Below are positions 54,692 to 63,256 of a DNA stretch of 64,000 bases, one piece after another; within the stretch, counting starts at the first letter, position 1, and each line of letters opens with the position of its first letter. Below the pieces are notes generated by a model, which had not been told where the DNA came from, did not search any database, and was given only the letters and a program-made list of their open reading frames with translations. The DNA comes from Spirobacillus cienkowskii. Its GTDB lineage: Bacteria > Bdellovibrionota_B > Oligoflexia > Silvanigrellales > Silvanigrellaceae. The stretch covers positions 2,433,501 to 2,497,500 of the forward strand of contig NZ_CP146516.1 of NCBI RefSeq assembly GCF_037081835.1, in the 5' to 3' direction. The translations under genes were made by a program, and so were the position numbers.

Positions 54692-56248
54692 TTATAATGG
54701 TATGTTACCATGTTTTCTTTTTGGTAGCTGTTTCCTTTTATTTTTATTTGCATTCAAGGCTTGAATCAATAGGCTTCGGGTCATTTTTGGCTCAACAACA
54801 TCATCAATAAAACCTTTTTGCGCAGTCACATATGGGTTTGCAAACGTATCGCGATAATCTTGAATGAGTTCTTTTCGTTTAGCTTCAGAATTGGCAGAAT
54901 TTAAAATCTCGTTTTTAAAAATAATATTGCATGCCCCCTCTGGACCCATCACCGCAATTTCTGCTGATGGCCAAGCAATATTATAATCTGCACCAATATG
55001 TTTTGAGTTCATCACATCGTATGCTCCACCATATGCTTTTTTTGTAATAACTGTAAAACGTGGAACTGTTGCTTCACAAAATGCGTAAAGAAGTTTTGCT
55101 CCATGTTTAATTATTCCTCGCCACTCTTGATCTGTGCCAGGCAAAAAACCTGGCACATCTGTAAACACAATTAATGGAATATTAAACGCGTCACAAAATC
55201 TAACAAATCTCGCTGCTTTAATACTTGCATTGATATCTAATACTCCAGCTAAATTCATAGGATCATTTGCAACAATTCCTACTGAAAATCCATTTAGTCT
55301 TGCAAATCCAATAATCATATTTTTTGCAAAAAAAGGCTGAATTTCTAAAAAAGAATCGATGTCGCATACTCTCTTAATAATGTCTTTCATTGAATAAGGT
55401 TGGTTAGGATTATCGGGTATCATAAAATTAAGTTCTTCATCTGCCCGAAAAGGAGAGTCTTGAGATAAATAAAATGGCGGGGAATCTAAATTATTTTGGG
55501 GAATGTAGGTGAGTATTTTTTTTATAAAAAAAATGGTTTCGTATTCATCTGAACACATAAAGTCAGCAACACCACTTTTTGAATTATGAGTTTCGGCGCC
55601 TCCAAGAGACTCAAAGTCAATATTCTCACCCGTCACTGTTTTAATCACATCTGGTCCTGTAATAAACATATGCGATGTGTTCTGCGTCATAACAGTAAAA
55701 TCTGTGATTGCAGGCGAATACACAGCACCACCAGCACAAGGCCCTAAAATAGCGCTAATTTGGGGCACAACACCACTTGCTAACGTATTTTTATAAAAAA
55801 TATCGGCATACCCACCTAAACTTGCCACACCTTCTTGAATTCTGGCACCACCACTATCGTTCAAACCAATAATGGGAGCACCATTTTGAATAGCTAAATC
55901 CATAATTTTACATATTTTTTTAGCATGCATTTCTCCAAGAGAACCACCTAATATTGTAAAATCTTGCGCAAATAAATAAACAAGTCTTCCTGCAATTTGA
56001 CCAAATCCTGTAACAACACCATCACCTAAAAACTTCTGCTTTTCCATATTAAAATGGTTACATTGATGAGTGACGAATGCATCAAGTTCGACAAATGTTC
56101 CAGCATCTAAAAGTTCAACAATTCTTTCTCTGGCGGTCATTTTTCCTTTTTCATGCTGAATTTCAATTTTTTTTGCACCGCCTCCTTCGATGGATTTTAG
56201 TTTTTCGGCGTTTAAAATTTTTAATGCTTTTTCTGTTGTGATGGCCAT
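54692..56248 (-). CDS. pccB: Propionyl-CoA carboxylase beta (carboxyltransferase) subunit
   Basis: Transfers carboxyl from biotin to propionyl-CoA. The 518-residue carboxyltransferase has KMTARERIVELLDAGTFVE, VTGFGQIAGRLVYLFAQDFT, NDSGGARIQEGVASLGGYA, ILGPCAGGAVYSPAITDF and GGAYDVMNSKHIGAD (acyl-CoA binding oxyanion glycines), ending PKMTRSLLIQAL. ATG at 56248 with AAGGA is chosen; the TTG 15 nt earlier lies in that site. It overlaps or abuts mcmB. Full length, no missing motif. Confidence 0.96.
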   Translation of the reverse strand: MAITTEKALKILNAEKLKSIEGGGAKKIEIQHEKGKMTARERIVELLDAGTFVELDAFVTHQCNHFNMEKQKFLGDGVVTGFGQIAGRLVYLFAQDFTILGGSLGEMHAKKICKIMDLAIQNGAPIIGLNDSGGARIQEGVASLGGYADIFYKNTLASGVVPQISAILGPCAGGAVYSPAITDFTVMTQNTSHMFITGPDVIKTVTGENIDFESLGGAETHNSKSGVADFMCSDEYETIFFIKKILTYIPQNNLDSPPFYLSQDSPFRADEELNFMIPDNPNQPYSMKDIIKRVCDIDSFLEIQPFFAKNMIIGFARLNGFSVGIVANDPMNLAGVLDINASIKAARFVRFCDAFNIPLIVFTDVPGFLPGTDQEWRGIIKHGAKLLYAFCEATVPRFTVITKKAYGGAYDVMNSKHIGADYNIAWPSAEIAVMGPEGACNIIFKNEILNSANSEAKRKELIQDYRDTFANPYVTAQKGFIDDVVEPKMTRSLLIQALNANKNKRKQLPKRKHGNIPL

Positions 56249-56252
56249 AGAT

Positions 56253-56744
56253 TTATCCTTCAAGTATTTTCTTAATTTCCTTGATGACGTCTTCCACTGT
56301 TGTCCCGGGGGTAAAAATCGCCTTCACACCAATAGATTTTAAATAAGGAATATCTGACTTAGGGATTACACCCCCACCAAATACGGGGATATCCCCTCCT
56401 CCTTGGTTTTTTAAGGCTTCTATTAATTTAGGAAAAAGAGTATTATGGGCGCCAGAAAGCAGAGATAAACCAACAATATCAACATCTTCCTGAATTGCTG
56501 TTTGCGCAACATCATCTGTTGACTGCCGCACCCCTGTGTAAATCACTTCCATACCAGCATCACGCAAAGCTTTTGCAATATATTTTGCCCCACGATCGTG
56601 CCCATCGAGTCCACATTTTGCAATTAAGACCCTCGGAATTTTAGAAAATGAAACTCCACCAAGGACATGACCTCCTGAGTGGTCGTTTTCACTAGATAAA
56701 AAAAAATGAAGGGACCTTGCTAAAAAGCTGAAGCGTGTTTTCAT
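56253..56744 (-). CDS. Methylmalonyl-CoA mutase B12-binding (small/C-terminal) subunit
   Basis: A 163-residue cobalamin-binding protein. [20 protein letters not shown] carries DxHxxG, the base-off/His-on B12 motif; [10 protein letters not shown] and [15 protein letters not shown] follow, as in the mutase C-terminal domain. A 40-residue N-terminal extension with Phe-rich hydrophobic character precedes the domain. The catalytic TIM-barrel subunit is not in this window. First gene of the operon mcmB-pccB-accC-BCCP-meaB-mce. Confidence 0.93.
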   Translation of the reverse strand: MKTRFSFLARSLHFFLSSENDHSGGHVLGGVSFSKIPRVLIAKCGLDGHDRGAKYIAKALRDAGMEVIYTGVRQSTDDVAQTAIQEDVDIVGLSLLSGAHNTLFPKLIEALKNQGGGDIPVFGGGVIPKSDIPYLKSIGVKAIFTPGTTVEDVIKEIKKILEG

Positions 56745-56909
56745 TTATTAAAATCCCTGTTTTAAGATATCGATAGCTTGTTACATAGATTAAGTGTAAT
56801 TACTGCTAAATATTTTGCAACATTTTGTAAACGATACTTGCATTGAGCCCCAATAACAGCTAAGTGTTTGCTGTTTTGATTGAGCACTGCCTGCAAAGGA
56901 TATTAAAAT

Positions 56910-57620
56910 ATGTGGCAAAAGCACTCTTATAAATTGCATTCACTTGAATACAAAATTCGAGAGGCAAAAGGTATTTTAAACCAAATTAATGTAAGCCCTG
57001 TGCAACCTTATGTTATAGGGGTTTGTGGCGGCTCTGGGAGTGGAAAAACGACGTTTTGCAAACAACTTGTCAAACACCTGGGACAAGAGCATGTCCTTCA
57101 CATAAGCCAGGACTACTATTATAAAGATTTGAGCCATCTTTCGTTTGACCAAAGAGAAAAAATTAATTTTGATCATCCGGATACCATTGAATTCCCTCTC
57201 CTTGTTTCTCACCTAGATGCCCTTGCCTTAGGCAAAAGCGTCACCATCCCTCTCTACGACTTTGCAAAGCATAGTAGACTCAACAATAATCAATTTGCTA
57301 CCCCAAAACCAATTGTAATTCTTGAAGGAATTTTACTTTTTGCAGATACAGATATTGAAAAGAGAATTAATCATAAAGTTTTTATAGAAACTTCAGAAAA
57401 AGTTCGATTTGAAAGACGGCTTAAAAGAGATGTTCGGGAACGAGGCAGAACTCCAGAATCTGTCCATTCACAATTCAATTCAACGGTAAGTCCTATGCAT
57501 AATGTTTATGTTGAACCCGGAAAATCGAAAGCAGATCAAATTATATCTGGAGAGCAGTCATTTGAACAAGTTATTGAAGATCTTTCACTAAAAATAATAA
57601 AAGAAGTATTATTTTTATAA
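56910..57620 (+). CDS. udk: Uridine kinase
   Basis: Phosphorylates uridine and cytidine in pyrimidine salvage. The 236-residue protein has GVCGGSGSGKTTFCKQL (P-loop near 38-46), ISQDYYYKDL, NFDHPDTIEFPLL, IPLYDFAKHSR (nucleoside-binding segment) and VILEGILLF (Walker B). It has about 30 N-terminal residues beyond the E. coli protein. It is divergent from mcmB with about 165 nt between. Confidence 0.95.
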   Translation: MWQKHSYKLHSLEYKIREAKGILNQINVSPVQPYVIGVCGGSGSGKTTFCKQLVKHLGQEHVLHISQDYYYKDLSHLSFDQREKINFDHPDTIEFPLLVSHLDALALGKSVTIPLYDFAKHSRLNNNQFATPKPIVILEGILLFADTDIEKRINHKVFIETSEKVRFERRLKRDVRERGRTPESVHSQFNSTVSPMHNVYVEPGKSKADQIISGEQSFEQVIEDLSLKIIKEVLFL

Positions 57621-57861
57621 TATATTAAAAAATCACTATTGTTATTTTTTTATAACTTCGTTTCACGACAATTTTGTCTTCTGTCCTAATTTTTAAGTAT
57701 GTTATTCTTGTCATGATTTTAACAAACATTTAAGAGTGATGATGATGGTGTAAATATAACTATAATCAGTATATTATACATCATTATTTTAATTATTAAC
57801 TGTTAATTCAAATATTTGCTAATTTTATATTTAAAAAGTGGCTTTTGAGAAGGAGAAATAA

Positions 57862-58098
57862 GTGGAATACTTATTACGTAAAATATATTTAAATCCAAAA
57901 TATTATTTAAAAAACTTAACCACTTTTCAACTTCATTATTTTTATGATTATTTTCAATATGAATCTTCTTCAATAATTGATAATACGGCTCCAGAATGTG
58001 TTTATGATAAACAAGTCGCTATTAAAATATCTAAACATATTCGCAAAGAGTTAAGAGCTAGAGTGGACTACAAACCTTGCTATAAACATATTCATTAA
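57862..58098 (+). CDS. Small hypothetical protein
   Basis: A 78-residue basic protein starting at GTG with a strong AAGGAGA site 7 nt upstream. It is Tyr-rich (LNPKYYLKNL, LHYFYDYFQYES) with a C-terminal helix rich in Lys, Arg and His. No family is recognised. The ribosome-binding site argues that it is real. Confidence 0.6.
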   Translation: MEYLLRKIYLNPKYYLKNLTTFQLHYFYDYFQYESSSIIDNTAPECVYDKQVAIKISKHIRKELRARVDYKPCYKHIH

Positions 58099-58300
58099 TT
58101 TAAAATTTTGTTAAATATTTTTAATTTTAATAATTTTACTTTTTTCCTAATCATAAGATAATACCATAACCAAATTATAAACAAAATATTAATAATATGA
58201 TGACTTATAAAAAAATTTATAATAAATACTAAATTAGTAGTCGCCATTATAAATTTTCTACAAAGTGGCAAAACCTTAACTTTTAATAAAAAGATTTCAT

Positions 58301-59968
58301 ATGAAAAATAAAAAATTTTTAACTACTCAAAAAATTTTGTTACTATTACTATTAATTATTGGTGCTGTATTTTTTTCGTTAAACTTTAAAAATATAAAAC
58401 AATTATATTCTAAAAATGAATCAGCACCCCCAAAATTATTAATAAGTACAGATAAAGATACTTTAACCATAAATTTAGCAGAAGTGCCTCATATCCCTTG
58501 GGAATACGAAGATGCTCCGGTCCATGTTAGTGAAACATTTTCAGCCGCAGTCCATGGCAGCCTAACTCCAATTTTTGATATGAGCTACCATAAGATTACC
58601 AGTCAAACCACGCTCTTTAGCGAATATTACTGCGAAAAAATAACATGTGTCGCAAAAATAAAACAAGGCGTTTATTTTCATAATAAACGCGAAGTGAATG
58701 CCTATGACGTTGAGTTTTCATTAGTAAGACAAATTCTAGCAAAAGAGGATGCCACCTATTCTCATAAAATACTTAATAATATTTTAGGCCTAGAAACAGC
58801 AAAACAAAAAAAACCTGTAATGCAAACCATTGATGGCAACACATACCCGACTCAAACAGTTGAAGGGATACAGGTTAAAGACAAATACAATATTGTTTTT
58901 AAACTAAAAGAACCGAGTCACTTTTTCTTTGCTCGAATTTCTGATGGCAAGGTTCCGATAGTGCCAATTGAAGGTTTAGAAAACGATTATCTCACTTGGA
59001 AAAAATATCCAATTGGATTTGGAAAATATCAGGTTATTAATGCAGATTTTAAAAAGTCAGAATTTTATCTACAAAAATTTGATGACAAAGAAAAAATTCC
59101 TAAATTTGTCACTTTATTATTTAGCTCAGAAAATGTTGGCGATATTAAAATGCTTTTAGGAGGTCCTGGTAGAGGAGTCAATGAATACGATAACAAAGTT
59201 GTTTTTCCGAGTGTTTACTCAAATGCGGGATTACTTTATAACTACCAAACTGAACTTGGCAAAAATGACAACTTTAGAAAAGCTATCTCACTTGCCCTTG
59301 ATCGCCAAAAAATTGCTGAAAAAGCACTATTTAATGAAATGATTCCAGAAGATCAAATGTTTACAAAAACATCTTGGCTAAAAAAATACCGTGCAGATAT
59401 TCCAATTCAATCACAAAATGTCGAAGAGGCAAAAAAATTATTAAGCTTGGTTCCTGAAGATCTCTGGAAAGACAAAGTATTTCAAGTTCCAACATATTGG
59501 GAAGATGTCTCAGATATTAATTCTCTTGAATATATTAAAGAAATACAGCAACAATTAAAAGAAATTGGTATAGAAACAGAGTTTTTAAACACCGACATAA
59601 ATTATGATAAATTTGCTGATAATGACAAAAATGTCTTCTTCTTTACAGGATTTGGATATCCGCATGAAGACCCACATAGAAATTTTGGGCATTTTAGCGA
59701 AGGTTCATTTTTTAAACACGAACATCCTGTTGATCCTGTTTATGAAAAACTGTTTTCTTTATCTTTAAAGCATGCTTCAGAAAACCCTGAATACACCAAA
59801 CAACTTAGCCAATATTTTACAGAAAAAAATATCATGACAATTATTATGTTTCAACGTATGGTATTGTCATACGATTCTAGACGAGTACTAAGTTTAGGAA
59901 ATCAAACAAATGGTATTCGCTTAGCAATATGGGAAATACAAATGCGCGATCATTTATTAAATATATAA
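58301..59968 (+). CDS. Membrane-anchored family-5 (oligopeptide-type) solute-binding protein
   Basis: A 555-residue extracytoplasmic protein. The first 30 residues form an uncleaved-looking anchor (ILLLLLLIIGAVFFSLNF) with no lipobox or AxA site. The body has the SBP_bac_5 order: FSAAVHGSLTPIFD, IKQGVYFHNKREVNAYDVEFSL, FKLKEPSHFF, FRKAISLALDRQKIAEKALF, and VPTYWEDVSD. Such proteins bind peptides or other solutes for import or sensing. No ABC importer genes are adjacent; a hybrid histidine kinase follows. No SD is seen before the ATG. Confidence 0.85.
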   Translation: MKNKKFLTTQKILLLLLLIIGAVFFSLNFKNIKQLYSKNESAPPKLLISTDKDTLTINLAEVPHIPWEYEDAPVHVSETFSAAVHGSLTPIFDMSYHKITSQTTLFSEYYCEKITCVAKIKQGVYFHNKREVNAYDVEFSLVRQILAKEDATYSHKILNNILGLETAKQKKPVMQTIDGNTYPTQTVEGIQVKDKYNIVFKLKEPSHFFFARISDGKVPIVPIEGLENDYLTWKKYPIGFGKYQVINADFKKSEFYLQKFDDKEKIPKFVTLLFSSENVGDIKMLLGGPGRGVNEYDNKVVFPSVYSNAGLLYNYQTELGKNDNFRKAISLALDRQKIAEKALFNEMIPEDQMFTKTSWLKKYRADIPIQSQNVEEAKKLLSLVPEDLWKDKVFQVPTYWEDVSDINSLEYIKEIQQQLKEIGIETEFLNTDINYDKFADNDKNVFFFTGFGYPHEDPHRNFGHFSEGSFFKHEHPVDPVYEKLFSLSLKHASENPEYTKQLSQYFTEKNIMTIIMFQRMVLSYDSRRVLSLGNQTNGIRLAIWEIQMRDHLLNI

Positions 59969-60024
59969 AAAATGGAATGATTCCAAATCTTCCCAACTAT
60001 TTTAAACATATAAACTTATTACTT

Positions 60025-60062
60025 AAACATCCTCTAATACTTATAAATTTGAGGATGTTTTG
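60025..60062 (+). terminator. Possible terminator after the solute-binding protein gene
   Basis: AAACATCCTC (60025-60034) pairs with GAGGATGTTT (60051-60060) around a 16-nt AT-rich loop; a short T run ends the stem. It lies 57 nt past the stop. Confidence 0.6.
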
Positions 60063-60115
60063 CTAAAATAGCCCATAAACTTGATGATGAAAAGCAACCT
60101 AAAAGGAAATAAAAA

Positions 60116-61864
60116 ATAAAAAACAATTTATTTATAAGAAAAATTCATTTAGTATACTGGATAATATTATCAGTTTTAATATCTATTACAGTTTTAATTA
60201 TTGATATTATTATTATAACTCTTCAATTAAAAGATTATTATTTATCAACTTACGGTTATACAGAATACCTAATGCAGAATAATAATTCTCTAGATGCCTA
60301 TAGAAGATTAATCGAAGTGTCTTCTTCAATTAATCTTTATGAAAGTGCTGAAAAAAATAATTTTTTTGCTGCAGAAATTTGGGAATGTGACGATTGCACA
60401 CTTACACAATATCCAATTTGGCAAACCAATGCATCATCAATTTCAGAAATAAAAAAAACCGTATTTTTAAAAAATTTTTTAAAAAATTTTAGCTCAGTTT
60501 TTATTTTTAACGACTGGTTGATTGTTGGCGTTTCTTTTCCTATATATTCTTATAAAATCATAAATGATCAAGTTTTTCAAAAAAAAACCTATACACTAAT
60601 TTTCTATAAAAAGGCTCTTGACTTTAAAATATTTAATAATCATACAACTTTTTTTCAAGTTTTTACAATAATTATTATCTTAATATTTATATTTACGACA
60701 TTTATTGTATTACCTCCAATTTCATTTTTAAAGTTAAAAATTGAAAAAAATACTGCAAAAAATATTGAATCAAAAACTCTAGAAAATATCAAAAATATGA
60801 TAGAACATGAGCTAATAAATCAAGAAAACGTTTTAAAATACCCATTAGACCTAAAATCTTCGATTAATGCAGCAATTCATCATAATAACGTTGCACAAAT
60901 AATTTTAAGAAAGGTAAGAATTGAAAACATCAACCCAATTGAAGTACTTGAAGAAGTTTGGAAAAACATTGGCAACACCAAGATTGTGTTAACAGGCTTT
61001 ATAAATATAAATTATAAATTAAAATTTGATAGAAGTACCCTTTACATAGCTTTTAATACTATACTTAAAAATGCAGTACATGAATCTATCCATGCCACAC
61101 AAATTCATGTGAAAATATCACAAAATTTATACCAAAAATTAAAAAATATTGTGATTATAGAAATTTCAAATAATGGTCATATCATCCCAAAAATAATTAG
61201 AAATAAGATTTTTTCTGGATTTTCAAACAAACGAGATGGACATGGAATTGGTTTAAAAAATTTAAAACAAATTTTAAAAAAAACAGGAAGTAACCTAAAA
61301 TTAAATAAAAAAGATAAAACATGTTTTTCATTTGCAGTTAAAACAGCAGATGAAGTTTTTAAAATTTCACAAGAATTCACTTTTATAAATTCTGAAAAAG
61401 ACTGTATTATTGAAACTCCTATTTCTTTAGATAACAATAAACCACTAGTAGTTATAATTGAGGATAATGAACTTATTTGGAATGGCTGGAAAACAAAAAT
61501 GCACGATGCAAATATTTTATTTTTTAGAAATCCAGATGAATTTTTTTTCTACTTGGACGAAGAAAAAATTCATGAAAGAACTATCCTTTCTAGTATTAAA
61601 GCAATAATTAGTGACTTTGATTTTGGTAACGGTATTAATTTTATTAATTCTAATTTAATTGGAGGAATAGAAAATGAGGAAGAAAATTTTAATGGTTATT
61701 TTATTTTATGCACAGGATTTAATGAAAAAATTAAAAAAGAAATACCAAACTGGATGCTTGAAAAAATAGACCTTTTCTTTCAAAAAAGACCACTAGAGTA
61801 TCAAGAGATAAAAACTATGATTAAACAAAGTAAATCTACTAAAAATTATCAATTAAATTTTTAG
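60116..61864 (+). CDS. Hybrid histidine kinase/receiver protein with degenerate motifs and unclear start
   Basis: The open frame begins at 60113 and encodes about 582 residues: TM1 (about 10-35), a sensor region, TM2 (about 180-204), then an ATPase lobe with N-box FNTILKNAVHES near 315, G1-like ISNNGHIIP (Asn where Asp is usual) and GHGIGLKNLKQILKK, and a C-terminal receiver-like part (IIEDNELIWNGW, then IISDFDFGNG). No standard His box is evident. The first ATG (60272) would lose TM1. AAGGAAA at 60103 points to a start near an ATA at 60116, or an ATG at 60084 followed by a -1 slip at A6. Confidence 0.7.
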   Translation: MKNNLFIRKIHLVYWIILSVLISITVLIIDIIIITLQLKDYYLSTYGYTEYLMQNNNSLDAYRRLIEVSSSINLYESAEKNNFFAAEIWECDDCTLTQYPIWQTNASSISEIKKTVFLKNFLKNFSSVFIFNDWLIVGVSFPIYSYKIINDQVFQKKTYTLIFYKKALDFKIFNNHTTFFQVFTIIIILIFIFTTFIVLPPISFLKLKIEKNTAKNIESKTLENIKNMIEHELINQENVLKYPLDLKSSINAAIHHNNVAQIILRKVRIENINPIEVLEEVWKNIGNTKIVLTGFININYKLKFDRSTLYIAFNTILKNAVHESIHATQIHVKISQNLYQKLKNIVIIEISNNGHIIPKIIRNKIFSGFSNKRDGHGIGLKNLKQILKKTGSNLKLNKKDKTCFSFAVKTADEVFKISQEFTFINSEKDCIIETPISLDNNKPLVVIIEDNELIWNGWKTKMHDANILFFRNPDEFFFYLDEEKIHERTILSSIKAIISDFDFGNGINFINSNLIGGIENEEENFNGYFILCTGFNEKIKKEIPNWMLEKIDLFFQKRPLEYQEIKTMIKQSKSTKNYQLNF

Positions 61865-62384
61865 TTCTATTAAAATTCTCATCTGTAAAACATTTTTTAT
61901 AAATCATTTGTCTAGCAACAAATGAAAATCCATGAATTGGTATTTTCATTTTTCTTATTAATACCAGCAATCTAACCAGCTCTCTTCTAGATTCAACAGA
62001 TAATTCTTTATCAATTAAATTAATTTCTTTCAAAAATGCTGAAGCAGAATTATCTAAATTTAAATCTTGTTGATGTAAATTAAAAAAGAGGAAAATTATT
62101 TCTGGATAAGTCATATTAAAAAAACATCCCAACCGATTAACAACATTATAGTCATCTAAAATTTTAATAGGATTTTCATAGATGCGATGTAATGTTTTTA
62201 AACTTATCCCTAATATATTTGCCATTTTATCTCTAATTTCAACAGGAAATGAAAGAAAATATTCTAAATGCTGACTGTCTTCTTTTAAATGTTTAATTTT
62301 GACTTGACAATCACTGTCAGTTGATAAAATTAAAAGCATTTTATTCATTTTATGGGCAATATTATTTGCAACAAAAACTTCCAT
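61839..62384 (-). CDS. Hypothetical protein with helix-turn-helix-like segment
   Basis: A 181-residue soluble, mainly helical protein. IRDKMANILGISLKTLHRIYE (about residues 50-70) looks like a short helix-turn-helix, so a regulatory role is possible. No family is recognised. It converges with the hybrid kinase gene with a 26-nt overlap of the 3' ends. Very AT-rich. Confidence 0.6.
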   Translation of the reverse strand: MEVFVANNIAHKMNKMLLILSTDSDCQVKIKHLKEDSQHLEYFLSFPVEIRDKMANILGISLKTLHRIYENPIKILDDYNVVNRLGCFFNMTYPEIIFLFFNLHQQDLNLDNSASAFLKEINLIDKELSVESRRELVRLLVLIRKMKIPIHGFSFVARQMIYKKCFTDENFNRTKNLIDNF

Positions 62385-62395
62385 TTTAAATCACT

Positions 62396-62740
62396 TTATT
62401 TTATTTTAGAACTATTAGGGAGGTAACTATCATTATTTTGACAAGAACCTTCTAATATAACTTTGTTAATTTTTAAATCGACTCCGTAAACAAACGATCT
62501 ACTACAAAAAATACTGAGTGTATTATTATTTTCAAAAGCAAAATTTTGATTATAAGTAATTATTCTTTCATTTCCAACAGATTTTTCAATATCTGGTATA
62601 CCAAATTTGGGATGTCGCAAAACTTCAGATATGGGCAATCCTACCCATGCTAATAAATTTTCGCCTTTTTCAAAATTACGAACCGATCCACAACCATAAG
62701 TAAACAAACATATTAAAGATAAAATTATTGAAATTTTCAT
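62396..62740 (-). CDS. Small probable lipoprotein
   Basis: About 114 residues from the ATG at 62740 (MKISIILSLICLF, then TYGCGS), with AGGGA upstream. A short hydrophobic signal ends in YGC, a poor lipobox, so a lipid anchor is likely but not sure. The mature part has FEKGENLLAWVGLPISEVL and four cysteines. The frame is open to 62857 inside the Nudix gene, but the signal peptide decides the start. No family recognised; four nucleotides do not overlap the next gene. Confidence 0.6.
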   Translation of the reverse strand: MKISIILSLICLFTYGCGSVRNFEKGENLLAWVGLPISEVLRHPKFGIPDIEKSVGNERIITYNQNFAFENNNTLSIFCSRSFVYGVDLKINKVILEGSCQNNDSYLPNSSKIK

Positions 62741-62771
62741 ATAAATCCCTAAAAAAATACTCTTTTGTAAT

Positions 62772-63230
62772 TTACCAAAAATCACTTTTTGTATGATGAA
62801 AATAATATTCATCAATTCTTCTTTTTGTAGCATGAGAAATATCATTTGGTAAATCATTAATATTAAACCACTTCAAATCTTTAACTTCGGAGCATTTACT
62901 TAAAACAAGTTCATAATTTTTAATTACATACAAAATAACAATGTCATCGACACGATGAATTTGATGAAAATAATTATCAAATACAATAGGTTGTTCTTTA
63001 ACTAACACACCAACTTCTTCAAAAACCTCTCTAATAATAGCCTGCCTTGGGGATTCTCCTTTATCAACAGCTCCTCCAGGAAAATGCCATCCAGGATAAT
63101 ATGTGTGTTTAATTAATAATACCTGATCATTATTAACAATTATTGCACGTACACCAAACGTTCTAATATTAAAAAATAATTGATATATCTTTTTAATATA
63201 ATTAAAAACAAAAAAAAATAAATTCTTCAT
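62772..63230 (-). CDS. Nudix hydrolase
   Basis: A 152-residue protein. An N-terminal hydrophobic stretch (residues 1-20) precedes the fold; VRAIIVNNDQVLLIKHTYYPGWHFPGG leads into the complete Nudix box GGAVDKGESPRQAIIREVFEEVGV (about residues 53-76) with both metal-binding Glu pairs. Such enzymes hydrolyse nucleoside diphosphates linked to other moieties. The substrate is not deducible. Lies between a small lipoprotein gene and the MFS gene on the minus strand. Confidence 0.9.
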   Translation of the reverse strand: MKNLFFFVFNYIKKIYQLFFNIRTFGVRAIIVNNDQVLLIKHTYYPGWHFPGGAVDKGESPRQAIIREVFEEVGVLVKEQPIVFDNYFHQIHRVDDIVILYVIKNYELVLSKCSEVKDLKWFNINDLPNDISHATKRRIDEYYFHHTKSDFW

Positions 63231-63256
63231 TTCAAAAAATTCTCATTTCAATCCTG

